From positions 1-64,000 of the forward strand of contig JAILZS010000001.1 in the NCBI GenBank assembly GCA_023512375.1: a stretch of DNA of 64,000 nucleotides. Reading direction: 5' to 3'. This DNA comes from Bacillota bacterium. Its GTDB lineage: Bacteria; Bacillota; Sulfobacillia; JAJZYS01; JAILZS01. Positions 10,598-19,527 of the stretch are shown in pieces (position 1 is the first letter of the stretch; each line of letters starts with the position of its first letter). The translations under genes and the position numbers were made by a program. The notes beneath the pieces were generated by a model. That model was not told where the DNA came from. It ran no database searches and saw only the letters and a program-made list of their open reading frames with translations.

Positions 10598-11822
10598 GGC
10601 TGGGCTCGGGCGTCGGGACCGCGGCCGGGGCGGTGCGGCCGGCGCGGGCGGCGGTGCGCAGAGGCAGGGTGTACAGGCGCAAAAACCCGGTCGCGTCCGC
10701 GTGCTCCACCCCGCCGGTCTCGTCGAAGGAGGCGATGTGCGTGTCGTACAGCGACTTGGAGGCCTCCACGCCGAGGATCTGGACGTTGCCCTTGTACAAG
10801 GCGAGACGCACGTGCCCGGTGGCCGGGGCCATGAGGACCCGCCCCGCCGCCTCGATCGCCTCCCGGCTCGGGGTGAAGTACAGCCCGTCGTAGAGGAGCT
10901 CGCCGTACGTGTCCGCCAGGTCGCGCAGGAGGCGGCGGGCGCGGCGGTCGAGGGTCACGCTGCGAAGGGCCTCGAGGGCGGCGTACAGCACGGTGCCTCC
11001 CGGCGTCTCGTACACGCCGCGCGACTTCACGCCCACCAAGCGGTCCTCCACCATGTCCACGGTGCCCACGCCCGCCCCGCCCGCCAGGGCGTTGAGGCGC
11101 TCCAGGAGGGCGACGGGCGCCAGACGCATGCCGTCGAGGGCGGAGGGGACCCCCTCCTGGAAGGCGACGTCCACCTCGGTGACCGCGTCGGGTGCGGCCT
11201 GGGGGCTGACCGACATGCGAAGCAGCCCGGGCGGCGGGGGCTGGGCGACGTCCTCCAGGGAGCCGCCCTCGTGGCTGATGTGCCACAGGTTGGCGTCGCG
11301 GCTGAACGGCTCCTTGGGCGTCTGGTCCACCGGCACGCCGTGGGCGGCGGCGTAGGCCATGGCTTCGGTGCGCGAGGTGATCGTCCACTCCCGCCACGGG
11401 GCGATCACCGGCATGTCGGGGAGGAGGGCGGCCATGGCGGCCTCGAAGCGCACCTGGTCGTTGCCCTTTCCGGTGGCGCCGTGCGCCACCGCGTCCGCCC
11501 CCACGCGCACCGCCACCTCGGCCAAGCCCTGGGCGATGACCGGACGGGCGAGGGCGGTGCCCAGGAGGTAGCGTCCCTGGTAGACGGCGCCCAGCTGAAG
11601 GGCGGGCCAGATGTGGCGGGTGACGAAGCGCTCGCGCAGGTCGAGGACGTAGGCCTCCTTCGCGCCTGAGGCCAGGGCCTTCGCACGCACCTGTTCGAGG
11701 TCGTCGCCCTGGCCCACGTCCGCGCACACGGCCACCACCTCGGCGCCGGGCCGGGTCTCCATGAGCCAGGGGATGATGATGGAGGTGTCCAGGCCTCCGC
11801 TGTAGGCCAGGGCGATTCGCAC
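10587..11822 (-). CDS. argG: Argininosuccinate synthase
   Basis: 411 aa, the expected size. It condenses citrulline and aspartate with ATP. The N-type ATP pyrophosphatase P-loop is SGGLDTS at residues 8-14, right after the first strand. The GTG at 11822 is chosen over upstream candidates because the protein then begins VRIALAYSGG, as in the family, and because GGGAGG precedes it at 8 bases. First gene of argG-argH-argF. The promoter region just upstream carries repeated TGCA elements that may bind the arginine repressor ArgR/AhrC. Confidence 0.96.
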
Positions 11823-11853
11823 GGGCCCGCCTCCCTTCGGCGACAGTACGGGT

Positions 11854-11882
11854 AACATACTGCATTCTGCAATTTTATGCAA
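11854..11882 (-). promoter_or_regulatory. Promoter of the arg operon with ARG-box-like repeats
   Basis: On the minus strand TTGCAT and TATGTT are separated by exactly 17 bases, inside an AT-rich patch that stands out in this GC-rich sequence. The spacer and -35 box contain three TGCA copies (plus-strand 11861-11864, 11868-11871, 11878-11881), giving the imperfect inverted repeat TGCAATTTTATGCA at 11868-11881. High-GC ARG boxes have similar TGCAT/ATGCA half-sites, so ArgR binding here could block RNA polymerase when arginine is plentiful. The operator call is inference from position and pattern. Confidence 0.5.
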
Positions 11883-11945
11883 CCTGGACCGAACGCGGCG
11901 GACGGGCGCGCCGGCGCCCGCCGCCAACCGGCGCTGGCGCCCCAG

Positions 11946-12254
11946 CTACACGCCCATGCGCGCCAGGGCCTCGCGCCCCGTCATCCCCCGCACCACGCCG
12001 CGCTCCACCGCCGCGGCCGTCACGTCGTCCACGGGCAACGCCAACAGGTCGGCTACGTTGCGCGCCCCCACCACCCGCGCCGCCACGATGCGCCGCTCGC
12101 CCAGCCGCTCGTCCAACAGGCGAACGTCGAGGGCGCCGCACATGACGTACCCGTGCGCCGTTGCCGCCACCACCAGGGTGGTGCGCGGCAGGTGGACGGT
12201 GACGGCGGTGGCTGCCACCCTACCGTCCACCACCACCGGCTCCATCTCGACCAC
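11946..12254 (-). CDS. DUF1805 (YunC-like) protein
   Basis: 102 aa from the chosen GTG, the size of YunC-type proteins. The family core is clear: GYVMCGALDVRLLDE, AARVVGARNVADLL and GMTGREALARM at the C-terminus. The biochemical role of DUF1805 is unknown to me. The open frame reaches back to an ATG at 12407, but the extra 51 residues are low-complexity; from GTG 12254 the protein begins like YunC (MVEMEPVVVDG) and has GGGAGG nine bases upstream, so this start is preferred. It is encoded divergently from murJ, with no obvious partner. Confidence 0.78.
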   Translation of the reverse strand: MVEMEPVVVDGRVAATAVTVHLPRTTLVVAATAHGYVMCGALDVRLLDERLGERRIVAARVVGARNVADLLALPVDDVTAAAVERGVVRGMTGREALARMGV

Positions 12255-12389
12255 GGTCCTTCCCCTCCCCACCTTCGCAAGGGCGTCCCTGGCCGCCGCC
12301 GGCCCGGCGGCGGCTGCCCTCCGCGCGCTCTCTACGCGTTCGCCGCCGGCGGGGTGCGCCGGGACTAGGTGCGGGGGGAGTTCAACGGC

Positions 12390-12395
12390 TATAGT
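12390..12395 (+). promoter_or_regulatory. Possible -10 element for murJ transcript
   Basis: TATAGT lies in the divergent gap between the DUF1805 gene and murJ, about 90 bases before the murJ ATG. No good -35 hexamer sits 16-18 bases upstream, so the assignment is weak. Confidence 0.3.
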
Positions 12396-12456
12396 CAGGA
12401 CGTCCATGTACGCGCCCGGCCCCGGGCGCGCCGCGTAGGGAGGAAGAGCGCCCGCC

Positions 12457-12489
12457 GTGACCAGTTGCGGCCCCGCGTCCCCGCCATGA
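12457..12489 (+). CDS. Candidate 10-codon leader peptide overlapping murJ start
   Basis: GTG at 12457 begins a ten-residue frame (MTSCGPASPP) whose TGA at 12487-12489 overlaps the murJ ATG (ATGA). A strong GGGAGGA at 12438-12444 precedes the GTG at 12 bases, which is rather far. The murJ ATG itself has no Shine-Dalgarno sequence, so ribosomes ending this peptide could re-start on murJ. Supported only by geometry; it could be chance. Confidence 0.3.
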   Translation: MTSCGPASPP

Positions 12490-14171
12490 GCGACCCCACG
12501 CCCCGCCCTCCCGGGGGAGCGGAGGGAGCGACGGCCCCGCCCGAGGCAAGCGCCGAGAAGGACACGTCCGCTCCCGCCGCCCTCCCGCCGCCCTCCCCGC
12601 CGGGCGTCCGGACCAGCTTCGCGCGCACGTCCGCCCTGCTCGTGGCGGCCACCCTGGTGTCGCGCCTCATCGGCTTCTTCCGGGACATGGTGATCGCCGC
12701 CAAATTCGGCGCCAACGGCCTCACCGACGCCTACAACGTGGCCAACAGCCTGCCCAACTTCCTCAACGGCGTCCTGCAGGGCGGGCTGAGTTCCGTGGTC
12801 GTCCCCACCGTCAGCCCCCACTTCGGCCGCGGCGACCTGAGGCGTGCGTACGGCCTGGTGAACGCGCTTGCCCTGTACGCCGGCGTGGTGAGCGCGCTGC
12901 TCGTCCTGGCGGTCACCCTCCTCGCCCCTCAGGTCGTCTCCGCCCTCGCGCCCGGCATGTCGCACCGCGACGTCGCGGCCGGAGCGCGCCTGGCGCGCAT
13001 CCTCATCTGGACGGTGGCGTTCGGCGTCTACTTCTACCTGGGCGCCGCCGCGCTCGTCGCCGACGACCGCTACTTCTACATGAGCGTGGGGCCCATCTTC
13101 ATGAGCGGCAGCGCCACGGCCCTCCTCCTGGCGGTGCGCCATCCGCCCATCGTCCTCCTGGCGGTCGGCCTCCTCATCGGCAGCGTCCTGCAGTTCGCCT
13201 TCGTGGCCGTGCCCAACCTCAGGCACTGGCGGCACTACCCTCCCCTCGGGGAGACGCGGGCGGGCGACCCGGAGGTGCGGCGCATGCTGCGCCGCTCCGT
13301 GCCGGCCCTGGTCTCGGGGGCGGTGGGGCAGGTGAACGCGATCGTCGACCGTTGGGTGGGATCCCTGTTGGTCCCGGGGTCGATCACGGAGGTCACCCTG
13401 GCCAACCGGGTCGCCCAGGTGCCGCTGGGCCTGTTCGGATACGCGATCTCCAACGCCTCGTTCCCCGCTCTCGCCCGCGCCTACGAGGCGGGGGAGACCG
13501 AGCGGGTGCGCGACCTGCTCGCCCGGGACCTGCGGGTCGTCTTGCTCCTGACCGTGCCGGTCATGGCCGAGATGGTGGTCCTCGCCTACCCCATCGCCAG
13601 CGCGGCCTACCGCCACGGCCACCTGACGCCGGCGGCGGCGCGCGTGATCGGCGCCGCCCTGGTGTGGTACGCGCTGTGTCTGGTGCCGTTCGGGGTGCGC
13701 ACGGTTCTCAACCGCGGCTTCTTCCTCACCGGGGCGACGCGCATCCTCGCCAACATGTCCGTCGTCCTGGTGCTGCTCAACGCCGCGGGCGACTTCCTGT
13801 TCGCCAAGGTGGCGGGCATGGGGGCGCCGGGACTGGCGTTCGGCACCATGGTGGACCAGTGGCTGTCGATCTTCGCCACCTTCTACTACCTGTGGCGCGT
13901 CCTGCCGGCCACGCCCGTGCGCGCTGCCGCCGACGCCTTCTGGCGGGCGGCGGCGGCCTCCGTCCCCTTGGCCGTGGCCAGCCGTTTCGCCGCCGTCCTC
14001 CTGGCGCGCGTGCCGTACCTCGTCACGTCCACCCTCGGCCGCATCGCCCTCGTGGCCGGGGCGGCCCTGGCCGGTGCGGCGGTGGGTGCGGCGGCGTTGT
14101 GGCTCGTGCGCTACCCGGGGCTGGACGAGCTGGGCGCCCGGGTTCGGCGCGCCCTGCGGGCGCGGGGGTAG
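12486..14171 (+). CDS. murJ: Lipid II flippase MurJ (MviN family)
   Basis: 561 aa. After a Pro/Ala-rich cytoplasmic N-terminal tail of about 45 residues come some fourteen membrane helices of the MviN/MurJ (MOP exporter) fold, beginning TLVSRLIGFFRDMVIAAKFG, where the GFxRD motif is typical. It moves lipid-linked peptidoglycan precursor across the cytoplasmic membrane. No Shine-Dalgarno precedes ATG 12486; the good GGGAGGA further up may serve a short coupled leader frame, or an in-frame TTG at 12465 could be the true start. The neighbouring SLH-domain protein also belongs to the cell envelope, but the two genes converge and are not an operon. Confidence 0.9.
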   Translation: MSDPTPRPPGGAEGATAPPEASAEKDTSAPAALPPPSPPGVRTSFARTSALLVAATLVSRLIGFFRDMVIAAKFGANGLTDAYNVANSLPNFLNGVLQGGLSSVVVPTVSPHFGRGDLRRAYGLVNALALYAGVVSALLVLAVTLLAPQVVSALAPGMSHRDVAAGARLARILIWTVAFGVYFYLGAAALVADDRYFYMSVGPIFMSGSATALLLAVRHPPIVLLAVGLLIGSVLQFAFVAVPNLRHWRHYPPLGETRAGDPEVRRMLRRSVPALVSGAVGQVNAIVDRWVGSLLVPGSITEVTLANRVAQVPLGLFGYAISNASFPALARAYEAGETERVRDLLARDLRVVLLLTVPVMAEMVVLAYPIASAAYRHGHLTPAAARVIGAALVWYALCLVPFGVRTVLNRGFFLTGATRILANMSVVLVLLNAAGDFLFAKVAGMGAPGLAFGTMVDQWLSIFATFYYLWRVLPATPVRAAADAFWRAAAASVPLAVASRFAAVLLARVPYLVTSTLGRIALVAGAALAGAAVGAAALWLVRYPGLDELGARVRRALRARG

Positions 14172-14276
14172 GTGCGCCGGCGGCGTCGGCGATGCAGGAG
14201 CGCCGCAACGAAGTGGCAAGGTAGCGCCTGCACCCGGGTCCGCGCGCCGCCGCCGGTGCCGTCGGGAGGGGTCGCT

Positions 14277-17261
14277 TCAGCGCGAGCCCGACGGCGCGCC
14301 GGCGCCGACAGGTGTCGATGGCCGGACGGCGGTGCGGCCGAAGGGCATGGCCGCCGCCATGCGCACCGCCCGCCACTCGGCCGGGGTGAGCGTCCCCCAC
14401 TGGAAGAAAGCGACGCCGCGGGCGCCGGCGGCGAGCGCCCCGGCCAGGGCGCCGCGCTCCGCCAAGAGGCCCGGGCTGTAGACGCCGCTCCCCCCGGCGC
14501 TGTCCGGGTCGTACCCCTGGAGGATCGGCACCACGGCGGCGCTCGGCGCCTGCGAGCGGACGAGTGCCACCGCGGACAGCGCCGTCCGGTAGGCGCCGGC
14601 GTAGGCCACCGGGACGTCGTTCGCCTGCCAATACGCCATGGGCATGAGGACGTCGGCGTAGCGCGCCATGGCGGCGTACGGCACGGCGAGTCGGGTGGGC
14701 ATGGGGGCGACGGCGCACAGGGCGCGCTCGGGCCCGGCCGCCGAGCGCAGGGCGCGCAGATAGGCCGCCACCCGGTGTGGGTCGAGGTCGCCCTCGAAGT
14801 CGGCCGCCAGCCCGTCCACGCCGAGGCCGTCGGGGGTGCGGTAGGCGAGGGCGGCCCGGGCGGTGGCCAGGTCGGCGTCCGGACGGCGGAGGTTGGCCGG
14901 CACCCAGGCGAGCACGGCGATGCCGCTCTCGTGCGCCACCGGCAGGAGGCGGTCGAGCCCGGGCTGGCCCCAGAAGCCCGTGCCGGGGATCGCCACCTCC
15001 ACGTACAGGGTGCGCACGCCCGCCTTCAGGGCGGCGTTCACGATCGCCCGGGGCGAGGCGTCCCGCGCCACCCAATAGCTCAGGAAGAGGCCGGGGCCGA
15101 AGGCGGCGGCCCCCGGGGTCGACCCCTCCCGGCACGGCAGCACCTGGGCGTCGGGCGGAAGGCCGCTCCCGGGGGCGGTGAGGCGCACCGCCACCGCACA
15201 GGAAGAGCCCCGCGCGGGCGGCAGGGCGAGGGTGCCCCCGCCCGCGAGGCGGGTCCGTCGCCATCCGTCGCCGCCCTGGGCATAGCGCCAGGCGATGTCG
15301 ATCGCGGGCACGGGGACGGGGTTGCCCGATCCGTCCACGGCCGCCACCACGAGGTGCGGACCCTGTCCCGCGGGGGGGAAGGGGGAGGCGAGTGCGGCCC
15401 GCAGGGCGGCGGCGGGGCCGGGCAGGACGAAGAGCGACGCCTGGGCGGGGAGGAGGCCGGGGCCCGACACCTCGAGGCGGTAGCGCCCCGACTGGTGCGG
15501 GGTGAGGAGGAACTGCGCCCGGCCGTGGCTGAGGAGTTGGGCGACCGGGGCGAGGGGCGCGCCGTCGGGCGCGACCATGGCGAGGGAGAGCGCCGTCCCC
15601 TGCGGAGCGCCGGGCGCGGTGGCGGTGAGCACCAGGCTTTGGCCGGCGGTCACGCGTGTCTGGGCGGGGGCGAGCGAGAGGCGGCCGCGGGGGGCGACGG
15701 GCACCAGGGCGCGGGCGGGGGCGAGGGCACCGCCGGGCGAGCTCAGGTCGAGGACAAGCGTCCCGGGCCCGGGGAGCGACGCCAGGCGAGCCAGGGGGAG
15801 GGGACGGGCACCCACCTCCCCCTGCCACCGCCCTACCCCGACCGCGCCACCGTCCGGGCGGCGGAGCACGGCGGTGAGGGTCACCGGCACCCGATCGGGC
15901 AGGCGGCCCGCCCGGGCGGGCGTAGCCACCGCGCCGTCGACGGCCAGACGGCCGCCGGCGACGGCGGCTGGCGCGCTCACCAACAGGCTGAGCGCGCCCA
16001 GGCGGGCGGGGACGACCGAGAATCGCACCTGGACGGGGGAGAGATGGGGAGCGGAGGCGGTGAGGACGTAGGTGCCGAGCACGCTCGGGCGGTACGAGAA
16101 GCGCACCACGCCGGCACGGTCCAAGGGGACGGCGGCGACGGCGGGCCCGGCAGGCGGGCGGAGTTGGATGCGCACGGCCCGCCCGCCGTCGGCCGTCACG
16201 GTCTCCCCGCCCGCCGTGGCGACCGCGAAGGCAAAGGTGACGCGCTGGTCGGCGAGCACGGCGGGGGGCGGCGAGAGGGCGCGGAGGCGGGCCGGGGCCT
16301 CGACACGCACCCGAACCTCCCCGCTTGCCCGCCCGCCCGGGACCTGGGCCCGCACCACCGCCGCGCCCGAGGACACGGTGGGGAAGAGGGCGCCCTGCGC
16401 CACCACGCCGCCCGTCGCCCGCCACACCACGGGCACCGGCAGGACGAGCTCCCCCGCGCGCACCGTAGCCGAGACGGCGACCGGCCGGTCGGGTTCGGTT
16501 GCCGCTGCCGCCGCCCGCACGTCGACCCGGGTGGCGAGGGGGGCGAGCGCCGGTGCGAGATCCCAGGGGGTGAGGGAGCGGGCGCGGGCGACGGCGGCCG
16601 TGGCCTGGGCGGGCGTGACGGGAGCCGTCGGGCGGAAGGAGCCACCCTCGGCCGGCACGAGGGCGAGGGCCACCGCCAGGCGCGCGCTCCCCCAGTCGCG
16701 GCGGGGGATGGCGGCGGCGTCGCGCACGGGCGGGGGCGAGTCAGCGAGAAGGGAGGCCTCCGGCCCCAGCCCAAGGGCGTCCACCAGGGCCTCGGCCAAG
16801 AAGAGGCGTGTCACGGCGGCGGCAGGGCGGAAGGCGCCGCCAGGGTCGGGGCCGAAGTCCCCTGCCCCGGCCGCCGCCTCGATGGCGGCCCGGCCTGGCG
16901 TGCCGGGGCCGACGTCGCGGTAGGCGGGGCCGATGTCCGTGGGGGTGAGGTTCCAGGCCGCCGCCAGGAGGACGGCGAGCTGGGCCCGGCTGACCCGGTC
17001 GGGGCCTGCCCCCGGCAGGGGGGCCGGCTGCGGTGCGGCGACGGGGGGCGCGGAGGGGCGGGGCGGCCGGGCGGGGGAGGGGGTCATGGCCGGGCGGGCG
17101 CCCGCCGGGGCTAGGAGGGCCGCGATCCGCGGCCGGGCCGCCCCCGCCGCCAGGGCGGCCAACGCCAGCGCGGCGGCCGCTGCCCCCCAGGCCGCCCGGC
17201 GCCGCCGCGCCGGCCGCCGCCGGCGGCTGAGACGCGACGGCGGGACGGCACGCGATCGCAC
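14277..17261 (-). CDS. Large surface protein: SLH repeats, Ig-like region, C-terminal glycosidase-like TIM barrel
   Basis: 994 aa. A short Arg-rich N-terminus and one hydrophobic helix form a signal or anchor. About residues 85-235 hold three degenerate S-layer homology repeats (for example RVSRAQLAVLLAAAW, FRPAAAVTRLFLAEAL, FRPTAPVTPAQATAAV), which usually bind pyruvylated wall polysaccharide. A long all-beta, Ig-like middle follows (about 240-690). The last 270 residues resemble a glycoside-hydrolase TIM barrel, with LYVEVAIPG, VLAWVPAN, ADFEGD and a final VAFFQWG strand; ADFEGD may carry the acid residue. Start GTG 17261 follows GGGAGGGGGGAAG; the GTG at 17321 would add 20 residues. Probably a wall-attached glycan-active enzyme; the substrate is unknown. 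Confidence 0.8.
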   Translation of the reverse strand: MRSRAVPPSRLSRRRRPARRRRAAWGAAAAALALAALAAGAARPRIAALLAPAGARPAMTPSPARPPRPSAPPVAAPQPAPLPGAGPDRVSRAQLAVLLAAAWNLTPTDIGPAYRDVGPGTPGRAAIEAAAGAGDFGPDPGGAFRPAAAVTRLFLAEALVDALGLGPEASLLADSPPPVRDAAAIPRRDWGSARLAVALALVPAEGGSFRPTAPVTPAQATAAVARARSLTPWDLAPALAPLATRVDVRAAAAATEPDRPVAVSATVRAGELVLPVPVVWRATGGVVAQGALFPTVSSGAAVVRAQVPGGRASGEVRVRVEAPARLRALSPPPAVLADQRVTFAFAVATAGGETVTADGGRAVRIQLRPPAGPAVAAVPLDRAGVVRFSYRPSVLGTYVLTASAPHLSPVQVRFSVVPARLGALSLLVSAPAAVAGGRLAVDGAVATPARAGRLPDRVPVTLTAVLRRPDGGAVGVGRWQGEVGARPLPLARLASLPGPGTLVLDLSSPGGALAPARALVPVAPRGRLSLAPAQTRVTAGQSLVLTATAPGAPQGTALSLAMVAPDGAPLAPVAQLLSHGRAQFLLTPHQSGRYRLEVSGPGLLPAQASLFVLPGPAAALRAALASPFPPAGQGPHLVVAAVDGSGNPVPVPAIDIAWRYAQGGDGWRRTRLAGGGTLALPPARGSSCAVAVRLTAPGSGLPPDAQVLPCREGSTPGAAAFGPGLFLSYWVARDASPRAIVNAALKAGVRTLYVEVAIPGTGFWGQPGLDRLLPVAHESGIAVLAWVPANLRRPDADLATARAALAYRTPDGLGVDGLAADFEGDLDPHRVAAYLRALRSAAGPERALCAVAPMPTRLAVPYAAMARYADVLMPMAYWQANDVPVAYAGAYRTALSAVALVRSQAPSAAVVPILQGYDPDSAGGSGVYSPGLLAERGALAGALAAGARGVAFFQWGTLTPAEWRAVRMAAAMPFGRTAVRPSTPVGAGAPSGSR

Positions 17262-17357
17262 CCTCGCTTCCCCCCTCCCGCCGGCGGGGCGGACCCGCCG
17301 CCGTCCTTCCCATTCTGGCACGGCGAACCGGGCCGTCCAGCGTCAGCCGGCGTCGCC

Positions 17358-17386
17358 TTGAGGGGGCGAGGCCGCCTCCCTAAGAT
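17358..17386 (+). promoter_or_regulatory. Promoter for the two-component system, probably leaderless
   Basis: TTGAGG (17358-17363) and TAAGAT (17381-17386) are separated by 17 bases. The expected transcription start, about 7 bases after the -10 box, falls on the A of ATG 17393, and no Shine-Dalgarno precedes that ATG. The mRNA is therefore predicted to be leaderless. Confidence 0.5.
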
Positions 17387-17392
17387 GGCGGT

Positions 17393-18106
17393 ATGGACAA
17401 CCCCGTGGCCCCTCCGCGCGTCCTCCTGGTGGAGGACGACGCCGCCCTCGCCGGCGCCCTGCGGGAATACCTGAGCGGGCGCGGGTTCGCCGTGGAGACG
17501 GTCTTCGGCGGCGAAGCGGCCGTCGATCGCCTCGCCCGCGGAGAGGTGGACCTGGTGGTGCTCGACCTCATGCTCCCCGACCTGGACGGCTACGCCGTGG
17601 CCCGGGCGGTGCGGGACATGGAGGCGGCGCCCACCCCGGTGCTCATGCTCACGGCGCGCTCCGAGTCGCGCGACAAGCTGCGCGGGTTCGCCGCCGGGGC
17701 GGACGACTACGTGGTGAAGCCCTTCGATCCGGACGAGCTGGTGGCCCGCATGCGCGCCCTGTTGCGGCGCACGGGGCGGGCCTGGGGCGAGCCGCAACAC
17801 CTCGGGCCCGTGGCGGTCGACCGCGCCCGCCGCCGTCTTTCGCTCGGCGAGCGCACCGTCTACCTGTCGCCGCGCGAGTTCGACCTGTTGGAGACGCTGG
17901 CCGCTGTGCCGGGCCGACCCCTCAGCCGCAGCGAGTTGGTGGCGCGCGCCTGGGGGGTGGAGGCGGAGCGCGACGACCGCACGGTGGACACGACCGTGGC
18001 CCGGCTTCGGCGCAAGCTCGAGTCCCTCGCCCCGGCCGGCCGGCCGCCGGTGGCCATCGCCACCCTGTGGGGCGTGGGCTACCGCCTCGACGTGTCGCCG
18101 CCGTGA
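17393..18106 (+). CDS. OmpR/PhoB-family response regulator
   Basis: 237 aa. Receiver domain residues 1-120 with the acidic pocket E14/D15/D16, phosphoacceptor Asp58 (VVLDLMLPDLDGY), Thr88 and Lys109 (VVKPF); then a winged-helix DNA-binding domain (about 135-235) ending TLWGVGYRLD, typical of OmpR. It is phosphorylated by the histidine kinase whose GTG overlaps its stop. Translation probably starts on a leaderless transcript. It is divergent from the SLH surface protein, which makes that gene a possible target, but no operator was recognised. Confidence 0.93.
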   Translation: MDNPVAPPRVLLVEDDAALAGALREYLSGRGFAVETVFGGEAAVDRLARGEVDLVVLDLMLPDLDGYAVARAVRDMEAAPTPVLMLTARSESRDKLRGFAAGADDYVVKPFDPDELVARMRALLRRTGRAWGEPQHLGPVAVDRARRRLSLGERTVYLSPREFDLLETLAAVPGRPLSRSELVARAWGVEAERDDRTVDTTVARLRRKLESLAPAGRPPVAIATLWGVGYRLDVSPP

Positions 18107-19476
18107 GGACCATCTACGGCCAGCTCATGGCCATCACCTCGGTGGTGTTGGGGGCGGCGGTGTTCCTGTCCCTCCTGGCCCTGTTCGTCATGAACGTGCT
18201 GCACGCCCCGCAGGACACGCGCCACCGCCTGTTGGCCCAGCTGCCGGTGGTGGTGGAGGCGGTGCGCCGGCAGGGCCCGGCGGGGGCGGGCGGGCGCCTG
18301 GCCGTTGTGGCGCGCGAGGTGGGGGGCGGCGTGGCCGTGTACGACGCCTCCGGCCGCCTGCTCGCCCACAGGGGGCGTCTGCCGCCGGCGACGGCGGTGC
18401 GGGACGCGGCGACGGACCTCGAGCTGGGCCGGCGCCTCACCGACTGGCACGACGTGCATCTGGCCGGCCGGCGCGTGCTGGTGGCCCTCTATCCCATGTT
18501 CGACCCCGCCTCGGGGCGCGAGCTCCTCATCGCGGCGGACGCCCCCGTACGGCCGCAGGCCCTGAGCGTGCGCCAGACGGCGCCGGTGCTGGTGGCGGGC
18601 GTGCTCGCCCTCATCCTGGCCCAGCTTTTGTGGTCGGTGGTGATCCGGCGCTTCACGCGCCCTCTGGAGGCGATCACGGCCTGGGCGGGGAGGCTGGCGG
18701 CCGGGGATCTGGGGGCGCGCCTGCAGGTGGGGGAGGGCGTGGCCGAGCTCCGGACCCTGGGCGACGCCCTGGCGCGCATGGCGGGGGCGCTGGCGGCCGA
18801 GAGCGAGCGGCGGGAGGCCTTTCTGGCCGAAGTGGCGCACGACCTGCGCACGCCCCTGTCCGTGCAGCGCACCCTCCTGCGCACGCTGGCGCGGCGCGAG
18901 GGGGCGCCGGAGGAGGTGCCCCGCCTGGCCGCCCGGGCCCAGGCCGAGACCGAGCGCCTCATCCGCCTCGTGAACGGCCTTCTCGACATGGCCCGCTTGG
19001 AGGCCGGCCAGCCGCTGGGGACGAGGTCGCGCATCGACCTGCGCGAGCCGGTGGCCATGGCCGCCGCCGCCTTCGAGCCCGCGGCGCGCGAGCGCGGCGT
19101 GCGCCTGGAGGTGGACCTGGGGGCGGAGCCCCTCCCCGTCCTGGCCGATCCCGACCGGGTGACCGAGATCGCCACCAACCTCCTCGACAACGCGCTCCGG
19201 CATGCGGGGGACGGAGGAGAGGTGCGCGTGCGCGCCGGCGCCGACCGCGCCGCCGGGAGGGCGTCGGTGGGCGTGTCGGACAGCGGGCCGGGCGTCTCGC
19301 CGGCCGTGCTCGACACGCTGTGGGAGCGCTTCGGCGCCACGGGCGACGGCCGCGTGCGCGGCGGCCTGGGACTGGCCATCTCCCGCGCCCTGGCGCGGGC
19401 CATGGAGGGGGAGCTGGAGCTGCTGCCCGGCCGGCCCACGACGTTCGTCCTCACCCTCCCCCTCGCCCGCAACTAG
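18103..19476 (+). CDS. Membrane sensor histidine kinase
   Basis: 457 aa from GTG 18103, which forms a GTGA overlap with the regulator stop. Helix one at about 8-32, an extracytoplasmic sensor of about 125 residues, helix two at about 160-181, a HAMP linker, then the dimerisation domain with EVAHDLRTPLS (phospho-accepting His246) and an HATPase_c domain with the N box (NLLDNALRHA), DSGPGVS and GGLGLAIS. A complete HisKA-type kinase for the adjacent OmpR-type regulator. The sensor domain has no recognisable ligand-binding family, so the signal is unknown. Confidence 0.93.
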   Translation: MRTIYGQLMAITSVVLGAAVFLSLLALFVMNVLHAPQDTRHRLLAQLPVVVEAVRRQGPAGAGGRLAVVAREVGGGVAVYDASGRLLAHRGRLPPATAVRDAATDLELGRRLTDWHDVHLAGRRVLVALYPMFDPASGRELLIAADAPVRPQALSVRQTAPVLVAGVLALILAQLLWSVVIRRFTRPLEAITAWAGRLAAGDLGARLQVGEGVAELRTLGDALARMAGALAAESERREAFLAEVAHDLRTPLSVQRTLLRTLARREGAPEEVPRLAARAQAETERLIRLVNGLLDMARLEAGQPLGTRSRIDLREPVAMAAAAFEPAARERGVRLEVDLGAEPLPVLADPDRVTEIATNLLDNALRHAGDGGEVRVRAGADRAAGRASVGVSDSGPGVSPAVLDTLWERFGATGDGRVRGGLGLAISRALARAMEGELELLPGRPTTFVLTLPLARN

Positions 19477-19527
19477 GGGCGCGTACGTTCGCACAGATTT
19501 GCCACGTTTGCCCCGCACAATCAGGGC

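Noticed and set aside
14172-17114. 980-codon open frame opposite the SLH-domain protein
   Set aside because: It is a Gly/Arg/His-rich frame with no fold features, while the minus strand encodes recognisable SLH and barrel domains.
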